42,231 nucleotides of DNA from contig JAFGEY010000466.1 of the NCBI GenBank assembly GCA_016931365.1, forward strand, positions 1-42,231. The letters are read 5' to 3'. Below, one piece after another: positions 8,935 to 15,723 of the stretch. The position numbers and the translations under genes were made by a program. The DNA comes from Anaerolineae bacterium. GTDB lineage: Bacteria; Chloroflexota; Anaerolineae; JAFGEY01. The notes beneath the pieces were generated by a model. The model ran no database searches. It worked only from the letters and a program-made list of their open reading frames with translations, and had not been told where the DNA came from. Each line of letters begins with the position of its first letter. Position 1 is the stretch's first letter.

Positions 8935-9768
8935 ATGGCATTGAAGGGAAATTTACAGGATTTCAGCACAACCCAGCTCCTGAATCTGGTCCATCTTGCG
9001 CGCAAATCGGGCGCACTGCAAGTGGATCAAGATTCACAAACTGCCGAACTCTTTTTCCAAGAAGGCAAGATTATTTTCGCCAGCCTGACTGGTTTTGACG
9101 GTCTACTCACCGCGATGCTGGCCAGGGCTGGCAAGTTGTCTCCAGGGCAGGCAAAAGCGATCCAGTCGCGGACTCAAGAAAGAGACGATAAACGCCTGGC
9201 GATGATCTTGATCCAGAACGGGTACGTCTCCAAGGAAGACGTGGTGCAAAGTGCTACACAATACGTTCTAGATGTCGTCTACCGCCTTTTTACCTGGACG
9301 TTTGGCGAGTTCTTTTTTGAGCCGAGCAAGCAACCGGACAGAAATCGTCTGGTCGTGCCCATTGACCTGGGAAATGTGATTATGGAAGGCAGCCGCCGCG
9401 TTCAAGAGTGGGAGCGGCTGCAAGATGAACTGCCAGACCTCGACATGGCCCTCAAGTTTACTGACCGCCCCGACGCCAAATTGCGCAACATCAGTTTGAG
9501 TGCCGAAGAGTGGAAAGTTATTTCATACGTCAAGCCTGCAAATTCGATTCGCCGCATTGCCCAAGCCAACAATATGAACGACTTTCAAATTCGACGTATT
9601 GTGTATGGGATGTTACAAGCAGGGCTGGTCGAACTGATCAGACCGCCTGGTATGCCAGTGGAGCAAAAAGCGCCCGAGTCACGCACGGCTCGGGCCCCGC
9701 AAATCACAACGCCAACCGTCAAACGCGGTATCGTGAACAAGTTGATCTCTCGCATCAAGAGCATGTAG
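8935..9768 (+). CDS. PATAN (DUF4388) domain regulatory protein
   Basis: A 277-residue soluble protein starting MALKGNLQDFSTTQLLNLVHLARKSGALQV, the typical opening of DUF4388/PATAN domains. The motif continues AELFFQEGKIIFAS...DGLLTAML (residues about 1-65). A helical segment (LAMILIQNGYVSKEDVVQSATQYVLDVVYRLFTWTFGEFFFEP, about 95-140) is the usual continuation. The C-terminal part (LSAEEWKVISYVKPANSIRRIAQANNMNDFQIRRIVYGMLQAGLVELI) looks like a winged helix, and a basic tail follows (KRGIVNKLISRIK). PATAN proteins are thought to be protein-interaction modules of two-component and GTPase signalling. The gene has an AGAGGAT site, lies just behind a strong promoter and is followed after 13 nt by the GTPase gene, which is the probable partner. 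Confidence 0.87.
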   Translation: MALKGNLQDFSTTQLLNLVHLARKSGALQVDQDSQTAELFFQEGKIIFASLTGFDGLLTAMLARAGKLSPGQAKAIQSRTQERDDKRLAMILIQNGYVSKEDVVQSATQYVLDVVYRLFTWTFGEFFFEPSKQPDRNRLVVPIDLGNVIMEGSRRVQEWERLQDELPDLDMALKFTDRPDAKLRNISLSAEEWKVISYVKPANSIRRIAQANNMNDFQIRRIVYGMLQAGLVELIRPPGMPVEQKAPESRTARAPQITTPTVKRGIVNKLISRIKSM

Positions 9769-9781
9769 ACGGGGGTTAAAG

Positions 9782-10330
9782 ATGCAGACAGTAAAAATGG
9801 TTGTCACAGGCCCTTTCAGCGCCGGAAAGACACAGTTCATCCGCACGATCAGCGAGATCGACGTGGTGTCGACTGAGCGCCGCATCAGCAGCGACTCGGA
9901 GAAAACGAGCAAAGATGAGACCACGGTAGCGATGGACTTTGGCCGGATCACGGTGGACGATGAGTTGATCCTCTATCTGTTCGGCACGCCCGGCCAGAAG
10001 CGGTTTGACTTTATGTGGGAGATTCTGTCTGAGGGCATGCTGGGGTTTGTGGTCGTGATCGACAGCGCCCGTCCTGAAACATTTCGCGAGGCAAGGCGCA
10101 TTCTGGAAGTCTTTCGCGGCTATGCACCGACACCGTATGTGGTCGCAGCCAACAAGCAAGATTCCCCAGATGCCTGGGCGCCCGACGATTTGCGCATCGC
10201 ACTTAAAATATCCCAAGATATCAAAGTGCTCCCCTGTGTGGCCGTTGACAAAGAGTCGGTCAAAAACGTGCTGCTCGAATTGCTCTATTCGATTCTCGAA
10301 GAAATGGATGCTGAAGGCATTGAGGCATAA
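9782..10330 (+). CDS. Ras/MglA-like small GTPase
   Basis: A 182-residue single-domain GTPase. Motifs in order: P-loop GPFSAGKT (residues 10-17), switch I threonines (DETTVAMDFG, about 45-54), switch II FGTPGQKRF (67-75) with a Ras/Arf-like Gln, base-specificity motif NKQD (124-127), and a final helix ending EEMDAEG. This fits the prokaryotic Ras-like family (MglA/Rup/CvnD type) that acts in polarity or sensory switching, usually with a Roadblock/LC7 partner. No Roadblock gene is present here; the neighbour is a PATAN protein instead. GGGG lies 6 nt before the ATG. No lipidation motif or membrane segment is visible. Confidence 0.9.
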   Translation: MQTVKMVVTGPFSAGKTQFIRTISEIDVVSTERRISSDSEKTSKDETTVAMDFGRITVDDELILYLFGTPGQKRFDFMWEILSEGMLGFVVVIDSARPETFREARRILEVFRGYAPTPYVVAANKQDSPDAWAPDDLRIALKISQDIKVLPCVAVDKESVKNVLLELLYSILEEMDAEGIEA

Positions 10331-10391
10331 TCTGCCGGCTGGCGGTGCGATGGGGAAGCTTGAAGAGATGTAAGAGCGGGGAGGCCTTGCG

Positions 10392-11186
10392 TTGAGTTCG
10401 ATTGTCACCAGTGAGGGGATTGTCCATTACGAAATGGACGGCCGTGGGCAACCGGTGTTGCTTTTACACGGCTGGATCAACTCTTGGGATGTCTGGCGCG
10501 AAACGATGATCGACATTGCTGATCAGCATCGGTTCCGGGTCTATGCGCTGGACTTTTGGGGCTTTGGCGAATCAGCAAAAGAGAAAACGTCACCCTTCAG
10601 GCTTGACTCATATATTTCGATGGTCGAACAGTTTATGGAGATCATGGGCATTCAGAGCGTCCCGGTGATCGGCCACTCAATGGGCGGTACAGTCTCTTTA
10701 CGCCTTACCCTGGAACATCCCGAACGGGTCAGCAAAGTAGCCATCGTTGGTTCTCCGATTGTTGGCACTTCACTGCATCTATTTTTACAGTTGGCCGGTG
10801 TGGGCTGGATTGCCAGCACACTGTTTCGATTGCCCTTTATGCTCAAGTTTGTCGTCTGGATGGTGCTGGCGCAAGACTCGCAAAAAGTACAGCGCATGAT
10901 TTTCCGCGATGTGTCCAAGACCAGCACGGAATCTTTTTTCAAGAGCATCGGCGACCTGCGCAATACCGATCTGCGCGGTCGCATTGGGCAGATCAGTGTG
11001 CCCGCATTGGGCATTTTTGGCGCTCACGACAATATTGTCAACCCCAACCAATCCAAAGAATTGCTCAAGGGCGTGCCGCATGCCCAAATCGCACTGATGA
11101 ATTATTCGCGGCACTTTCCGATGCTTGACGAGCCAGAATTGTTTCGTCAAAAGATACTGGAATTTTTGTTGAAAGACACCCCATAG
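10392..11186 (+). CDS. Alpha/beta hydrolase (triad intact)
   Basis: A 264-residue alpha/beta-hydrolase fold protein. The TTG start at 10392 is supported by a GGGGAGG site 7 nt upstream. The oxyanion HGW motif is at residues 26-28, and the nucleophile elbow GHSMGG has Ser96. The acid is probably Asp213 (GAHDNIV), and the general base His241 lies in SRHFPMLDEP. The lid (about 125-185) is hydrophobic (LHLFLQLAGVGWIASTLFRLPFMLKFVVWMVLA), which suggests a lipophilic substrate or membrane contact. The nearby V4R and acyl-reductase-like genes make a fatty-acyl or ester substrate plausible, but this is inference. A paralogue with the same layout but lacking the serine lies at 30433. Confidence 0.87.
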   Translation: MSSIVTSEGIVHYEMDGRGQPVLLLHGWINSWDVWRETMIDIADQHRFRVYALDFWGFGESAKEKTSPFRLDSYISMVEQFMEIMGIQSVPVIGHSMGGTVSLRLTLEHPERVSKVAIVGSPIVGTSLHLFLQLAGVGWIASTLFRLPFMLKFVVWMVLAQDSQKVQRMIFRDVSKTSTESFFKSIGDLRNTDLRGRIGQISVPALGIFGAHDNIVNPNQSKELLKGVPHAQIALMNYSRHFPMLDEPELFRQKILEFLLKDTP

Positions 11187-11228
11187 CGGTGCAGGCGTGA
11201 GCAGCAATCCGGATCAAGGAATGGCACA

Positions 11229-11882
11229 GTGAGCAAAGAACCGACAGGATTGACGCCCCAAGAGCATAAAACTTTTTTCTGGCCCAATAAGATGGGGCGA
11301 ATGCTTCTGCTTGCCCTCGAAGATGTGATGGGACGCAATGGCGTCAATGCGACACTGAACCTGGCCGGGTTGGGGTATCTGGTCAACAACTATCCGCCCA
11401 ACGATTTGGAGCTGGGATTCAAGTTTGAAGAATTGAGCGCGATTATGAAAGCGCTTGAAGATATGTACGGCCCCCGCGGCGGACGAGGTTTGGCCGTTCG
11501 AGCGGGTCGGGCCGGGTTCAAGTATGCACTCAAAGATTTCGGCTCGTTGTTAGGGATGGCCGACTTGGCCTTCCGGTTGTTGCCTTTGGGGATGAAGCTC
11601 AAAATCGGCCTCAACGCAATGGCGGACACATTTAACAACTTTACCGACCAACGCGTCCGCGTCCAGGAAGAGCTTGACCGCTTCATCTATATCATTGATC
11701 GCTGTCCGGTGTGCTGGCAACGACAATCCCAAACGCCATGCTGCCATGCGGCGCTCGGATTGTTGCAAGAGACACTGTCCTGGATCAGCAGCGGCAAGGA
11801 TTTCGACATTCAAGAAGTGTCTTGTATCGCTGCCGGCGATGAGACATGCACGTTTGACATCAATAAACGGCCTTTTAATTAG
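11229..11882 (+). CDS. V4R-domain (4-vinyl reductase type) protein
   Basis: A 217-residue protein. The start is a GTG at 11229 with an AAGGAA site upstream. The C-terminal part (about residues 145-213) ends EVSCIAAGDETCTFDI, the hallmark of V4R domains, which bind small hydrophobic molecules. The cysteines C159, C162, C171, C172, C199 and C207 could hold a metal. The N-terminal 140 residues (NKMGRMLLLALEDVMGRNGVNATLNLAGL) resemble the helical part found in other V4R proteins and in BchJ-like proteins. It is the fourth gene of the region-c operon. A sensory or carrier function for a lipid-like ligand is more likely than enzymatic reduction, but neither can be shown from sequence. Confidence 0.85.
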   Translation: MSKEPTGLTPQEHKTFFWPNKMGRMLLLALEDVMGRNGVNATLNLAGLGYLVNNYPPNDLELGFKFEELSAIMKALEDMYGPRGGRGLAVRAGRAGFKYALKDFGSLLGMADLAFRLLPLGMKLKIGLNAMADTFNNFTDQRVRVQEELDRFIYIIDRCPVCWQRQSQTPCCHAALGLLQETLSWISSGKDFDIQEVSCIAAGDETCTFDINKRPFN

Positions 11883-11929
11883 TACTCTCAAACCTGGTTG
11901 CGGCCCGGTGAGGGTTGTGGAATACAAAT

Positions 11930-13192
11930 ATGAGGCGAGTTGCCCTTTTAGACAATCGACCCATCTTTCCCTTTAACGAGCCGGCGCGCGAACTGCGGGT
12001 GCTGAACAAACCGCTCAAGGTGCATCAGCAGGATGTGTTGGTCCAATATTGTGACTCGATGAGCGAGTGCGAGAGCTTGGACCGGATTCTGCGCCACGAC
12101 CAATCCGAGATGATCGTTTATCGCGACAATCTGTTCTTTGATCAATCCTTCATCGATGCGTTCATCAAGGAGGCGAGAAAACGCCAGAAACCATGTCGTG
12201 TAGCGTTTTCTACGAGCGATCTGGCGATTACCAAGCACGCTATCTACCTACAAGACGGTATTGTACGACAAGACAATCTTTACATTGCCGATCTGTGGTA
12301 TTTTCCAAACGGTGTTCAGGACAAAGCCGAGCCATTGGTGATCGATACCGGGGCACGGGAGATTGGCTATTACCACGTACCCACCTATATGGCCAGCGAC
12401 CGGGGCGAGATCGTCTATTACGTGCCGATCAAGGCGTTTCTGTCCATTGAGCACTGGATGCACGTCTTTATGGCCAACACGCCCTTTGGCATTTTTGCCG
12501 AAGGCGCGCGGTTCGAGGTCAAGGCGCACAAAGTGTCCACCCGACTCCGCGTGCTGCTACAAGGGATGTGGGAGCGCAAGCAGGTGTTGGGCTCATCCCA
12601 GGTGGTGGTAATTGGCAAAAACACGCACATCAACCCCGATGCGGTGATCCAGGGGCCGGCGTACATCGGGGACAACTGCTACATCGGGCCGGGTGTGGTG
12701 ATTGAAAACTGTATCATCGGCAACAATGTCACCCTCGATCAAGGGGTCCAGGCGATGCTCAGCGTGATCAGCGACAACTGCTATCTGCCCTTCCGGGCGG
12801 CATTGTTCATGACCACGCTGATGGAACGATGTATTGTCGCACAGAATGCGTGTCTGCAAATGTGTGTACTGGGGCGCAACACGTTTGTCGGCGCGGGAAC
12901 GACATTTACAGACTTTAACCTCGTGCCCAAGCCGATGATGGCCTTTCGTAACGGCAGGCTGGAGCCAACCGGGCTTGAGATCATCGGCGGATGTGTGGGG
13001 CACAACTGCCGGATCGGCGCGGGGCTGGTCATCTATCCGGCGCGGGCGATCGAATCGGATACAATCTTGGCCCGGACCGAAGAGCGCAGCATTGTTGCCA
13101 AAAACGTGCTCTATGAAGAGAGCGATCATCACAAAATGGGCAAGAGCGCTGTTTTGCACAAGCCTATGTATCACACCGATTCGCAAGAGTGA
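11930..13192 (+). CDS. Left-handed beta-helix protein, GlmU-like (alternative-bacterial type)
   Basis: A 420-residue product from ATG 11930 (MRRVALLDNRPIFPF). An upstream TTG at 11915 directly abuts the AGGG and is unlikely. The N-terminal third (PARELRVLNKPLKVH) distantly recalls the 'alternative bacterial GlmU' family, whose members begin with a similar LTRPVAELRVG-like segment. From about residue 225 the sequence shows hexapeptide repeats of a left-handed beta helix: VIGKNTHINPDAVIQGPAYIGDN, then IGPGVVIENCIIGNNVTLDQGV, interrupted by a loop and resumed at CVLGRNTFVGAGTTFTDFN and IGGCVGHNCRIGAGLVIYP. Such proteins are acyltransferases or sugar-nucleotide enzymes. The substrate here is unknown, and no classical nucleotidyltransferase Rossmann motif is visible. 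Confidence 0.75.
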   Translation: MRRVALLDNRPIFPFNEPARELRVLNKPLKVHQQDVLVQYCDSMSECESLDRILRHDQSEMIVYRDNLFFDQSFIDAFIKEARKRQKPCRVAFSTSDLAITKHAIYLQDGIVRQDNLYIADLWYFPNGVQDKAEPLVIDTGAREIGYYHVPTYMASDRGEIVYYVPIKAFLSIEHWMHVFMANTPFGIFAEGARFEVKAHKVSTRLRVLLQGMWERKQVLGSSQVVVIGKNTHINPDAVIQGPAYIGDNCYIGPGVVIENCIIGNNVTLDQGVQAMLSVISDNCYLPFRAALFMTTLMERCIVAQNACLQMCVLGRNTFVGAGTTFTDFNLVPKPMMAFRNGRLEPTGLEIIGGCVGHNCRIGAGLVIYPARAIESDTILARTEERSIVAKNVLYEESDHHKMGKSAVLHKPMYHTDSQE

Positions 13193-13319
13193 GTTCCTAT
13201 CCCGAATAAACCGGAACTGAACAGGGCTTGGCCGCTCGGAAAAATCATTGCTGTTTTGCACAATGATCTTGGGGGATAGGCCCTGATCTCAAAATCAAAA
13301 ATTCAAGGGGGTCAGGGTT

Positions 13320-14405
13320 TTGGATAGCTTTGCTTTTGTCATTCATCCGATCGATCCAAAACGCGATGTGGAACGCAAGTTCCCGTTACTGGGGCGTTAT
13401 TTATCAATTCCATTGATTCATTTTTTGTCTCGATTTTTTCCGCCCCTTTACATCTCACATATTGTAGGCGTTCGTTCGATTCTGGACAAAGAGATTGAAG
13501 GTTGGTTTGTGGCTTGCCCTTTTACGCCCGACCGGATGGTGTCCTTGCCCGCAAGGGTGGTCTATCGCAAGATTGTGCGCACGGGCAAACTGGCGCAAAA
13601 ACTCGGAGCAAAAATTCTCGGCCTGGGCGCGTTCACTTCGGTCATTGGCGACGCGGGGATCACCATCGCCAGCCGACTGGATATTCCGGTGACCACCGGC
13701 AACAGCTACACGGTCGCCGTGGCCACGCAGGCGGCCCGTGCAGCAGCACAGCAGATGGAAATCGATCTGCACAGGGCGACAGTGGCTGTGGTGGGCGCGA
13801 CCGGAGCCGTAGGCAGCGTTAGCAGCCAGTTGTTAGCCCGCGAGTGCGGCAAGATGATCCTTATTGGACGCAAGACAGCGCGGCTTGAAGAAGTAAAGGC
13901 CAAGATCGCGGCCCGGCATAGCGCGCCCACCTACTTGTCTAGTGATGTGTCTGCCATTGGCGAAGCGGACATCATTATCGCAGTAACCAGTTCGCTGGAT
14001 GCGGTCATCGAGCCGCAACACCTGCGTCCGGGCGCGGTCGTGCTCGACGTTGCGCGGCCCAGGGACGTGTCCAAACGGGTGGTTCAGGAACGTGACGATG
14101 TGCTGGTCATCGAGGGCGGCATGGTCAAAGTTCCGGGCCCGGCGCTCGATTTCGGGTTTGATTTTGGGTTTCCGCCGCGTATGGCCTTTGCCTGCATGGC
14201 TGAGGTGATGATTTTGGCTCTCGAACACCGTTATGCAAGTTATACGCTTGGCCGCGATATTACCATCGAGCAAGTAGAGGAGATCGAAGCGCTCGGGATC
14301 AAGCACGGCTTTGAATTGGGCGGATTTCGGTGCTTCGAACGTGCAGTTACGGATCAAGATATTGAGCGGGTAAGACAAGCAGTTCATACTCGTGATCGAT
14401 CATAA
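13320..14405 (+). CDS. Acyl-ACP reductase (AAR)-like NAD(P)-dependent oxidoreductase
   Basis: A 361-residue protein with end-to-end resemblance to cyanobacterial long-chain acyl-[ACP] reductase, which makes fatty aldehydes from acyl-ACP or acyl-CoA. Shared blocks: LGLGAFTSVIGD (AAR: LGGFSSIVFE), TTGNSYT (AAR: TTGNTHT), the dinucleotide-binding motif ATVAVVGATGAVGS at about 153-166, ADIIIAVTSS and PPRMAFACMAEVMILALE. In the last block Cys292 lines up with the acyl-thioester cysteine of AAR (FACFAEAILLEFE). The TTG start at 13320 has an AAGGGGG site about 9 nt upstream. It ends the region-c train and is followed by a terminator. No aldehyde-deformylating oxygenase is nearby, so an aldehyde product would go elsewhere. 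Shikimate-dehydrogenase-like annotation is the main alternative, but the Cys block argues against it. Confidence 0.8.
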   Translation: MDSFAFVIHPIDPKRDVERKFPLLGRYLSIPLIHFLSRFFPPLYISHIVGVRSILDKEIEGWFVACPFTPDRMVSLPARVVYRKIVRTGKLAQKLGAKILGLGAFTSVIGDAGITIASRLDIPVTTGNSYTVAVATQAARAAAQQMEIDLHRATVAVVGATGAVGSVSSQLLARECGKMILIGRKTARLEEVKAKIAARHSAPTYLSSDVSAIGEADIIIAVTSSLDAVIEPQHLRPGAVVLDVARPRDVSKRVVQERDDVLVIEGGMVKVPGPALDFGFDFGFPPRMAFACMAEVMILALEHRYASYTLGRDITIEQVEEIEALGIKHGFELGGFRCFERAVTDQDIERVRQAVHTRDRS

Positions 14406-14444
14406 CCTAGAATTTAAACCAACCTGACTTGTTGCATAGGAGGG

Positions 14445-14481
14445 GGGGAGGGAACGCAGTGCGTGCTTCCCTTCCCCTTTT
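14445..14481 (+). terminator. Likely rho-independent terminator after the AAR-like gene
   Basis: GGGGAGGGAA plus GCA pair with TGC plus TTCCCTTCCCC, with one bulged base on each side and a 5-nt loop (14459-14463). TTTT follows at 14478-14481. It lies 40 nt after the stop at 14405. Confidence 0.6.
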
Positions 14482-14494
14482 CGCACTATATGGA

Positions 14495-14500
14495 TATAAT
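14495..14500 (+). promoter_or_regulatory. Possible -10 element before the signalling locus
   Basis: A perfect TATAAT lies just behind the terminator and about 80 nt before the REC-GGDEF gene. The sequence at the expected -35 position (TTCCCC near 14472) is poor, so activator dependence or an alternative promoter is possible. Confidence 0.4.
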
Positions 14501-14582
14501 ATATCTAGTACGCGATCGTGCACCGAGTTTGACCGAGTACTAGAAAGAATGAAGGCACAGTACGGAAGCAAAGGAGACGATG

Positions 14583-15482
14583 ATGAGCAAAGGGAGAATC
14601 CTGGTTGTAGAGGACGATTTCGACATCTCGAATCTGCTGCGCATCTTTTTCGACTCGCAGGGCTATGAGGTTGCCGTGGCTCCCAAGGGCAACGACGCTC
14701 TCGAAATGTGCCGCCGCAACCTACCCAACATCGTGGTGCTGGATATTCAGCTTCCAGACATCGATGGGTATGAGGTTTGCCGGCGGCTGCGTGGCAATTT
14801 GAGAACCAGTCATATCCCCATCCTCTTTCTCACCCAACGCGATGAGCGCAGTGACAAGATCGCCGGGCTGGAACTTGGTGCAGATGACTATATCACCAAG
14901 CCGTTCGACATCGAGGAGCTCAAGCTGCGCGTTCAAAACGCGATCAAACGCGCCAAGTGGGAAAATCTCACCAGCCCGACGACAGGCCTGCCCAGCGGCA
15001 AGCTGATCGAAGAACAGCTTCGCATGTTGATGCGCCGCCGGGATTGGGCCATTTTGTACGTCGGCATCAATTACATCGAGGGATTCAACGAGGCCTATGG
15101 CTTCGTCGCCGGCGACGATGTCTTTCGATTCACCGCCATGATCCTCGGCGATGGCGTCGACGAGCGCGGCACGACCAACGATTTCATCGGTCACGTCAGC
15201 GCCGATGACTTTATGATCGTCACCGACAAAGATCATGCCAGTGCGATCAGAGACTATGTCACCGAGCGGTTCAAGAATGAGGTGGGGACGTTTTATTCGT
15301 TCCGCGATCGAGAACGTGGATACATTCAGCTCAAAGATAGCGCCGGCGGAGAACGACACGAACCGTTGATGACCCTGGCTGTCGGCCTGGTGACGACAGA
15401 AACGGCAGATTTTGCGGACATTCGCGAGATCACCGAAATCGCCGCGTCCGAACGGCGCAAAGCATCTACTGCTACAGGTTGA
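14583..15482 (+). CDS. Response regulator with degenerate GGDEF domain
   Basis: A 299-residue protein. The second of two adjacent ATGs (14583) is chosen because it is 6 nt from an AGGAG site. Residues 5-120 are a complete receiver: acidic D11/D12, phosphoacceptor D54 (VVLDIQLPD), T84 and K106 (ITKPFD). A linker containing LTSPTTGLPSG, the relic of the DxLTGLxNR entry motif, leads to a GGDEF-like domain (about 130-295). There the signature reads SADDF (206-210) instead of GGDEF, so diguanylate cyclase activity is unlikely. It may bind a nucleotide or a partner. It is the first gene of the signalling locus and a natural phosphotransfer target for the hybrid kinases downstream. Confidence 0.88.
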   Translation: MSKGRILVVEDDFDISNLLRIFFDSQGYEVAVAPKGNDALEMCRRNLPNIVVLDIQLPDIDGYEVCRRLRGNLRTSHIPILFLTQRDERSDKIAGLELGADDYITKPFDIEELKLRVQNAIKRAKWENLTSPTTGLPSGKLIEEQLRMLMRRRDWAILYVGINYIEGFNEAYGFVAGDDVFRFTAMILGDGVDERGTTNDFIGHVSADDFMIVTDKDHASAIRDYVTERFKNEVGTFYSFRDRERGYIQLKDSAGGERHEPLMTLAVGLVTTETADFADIREITEIAASERRKASTATG

Positions 15483-15632
15483 CGATGATCCGGGGGTGTC
15501 TGTCTCATAGTTTGGGGCAGCAGCGGTGATCATATAGACGGGCGGCAGTGATGTGGTAAATGTGCTGATTTTGATCGAGTCAGTATTGGGGGGAGAAAAG
15601 CCGGATCGGCTTGGGGATTGTCTGATCGGAGA

Positions 15633-15660
15633 TTGGCTCGCCCACGACAGTGCGAGCCAA
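15633..15660. repeat. 9-bp perfect inverted repeat before the giant kinase gene
   Basis: TTGGCTCGC (15633-15641) and GCGAGCCAA (15652-15660) flank a 10-nt loop. No T-run follows, so it is not a standard terminator. It lies in the 241-nt gap between the response regulator and the giant kinase (15483-15723), where I see no other gene. It may be an operator or an mRNA structure. Confidence 0.45.
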
Positions 15661-15723
15661 CTCTGAGTGCCTTCATCGTCTCAAAAATAATAGATCTGTT
15701 TGGATCAAGTTGAGGAAATTGTT

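Noticed and set aside
13320..14405. Shikimate dehydrogenase or a generic short-chain dehydrogenase
   Set aside because: The GAFTS, TTGNSYT and FACMAE blocks match acyl-ACP reductase from end to end; no shikimate-binding motif is seen.
15633..15660. Terminator between the REC-GGDEF gene and the giant kinase
   Set aside because: The hairpin has no following T-run; it is listed only as an inverted repeat.
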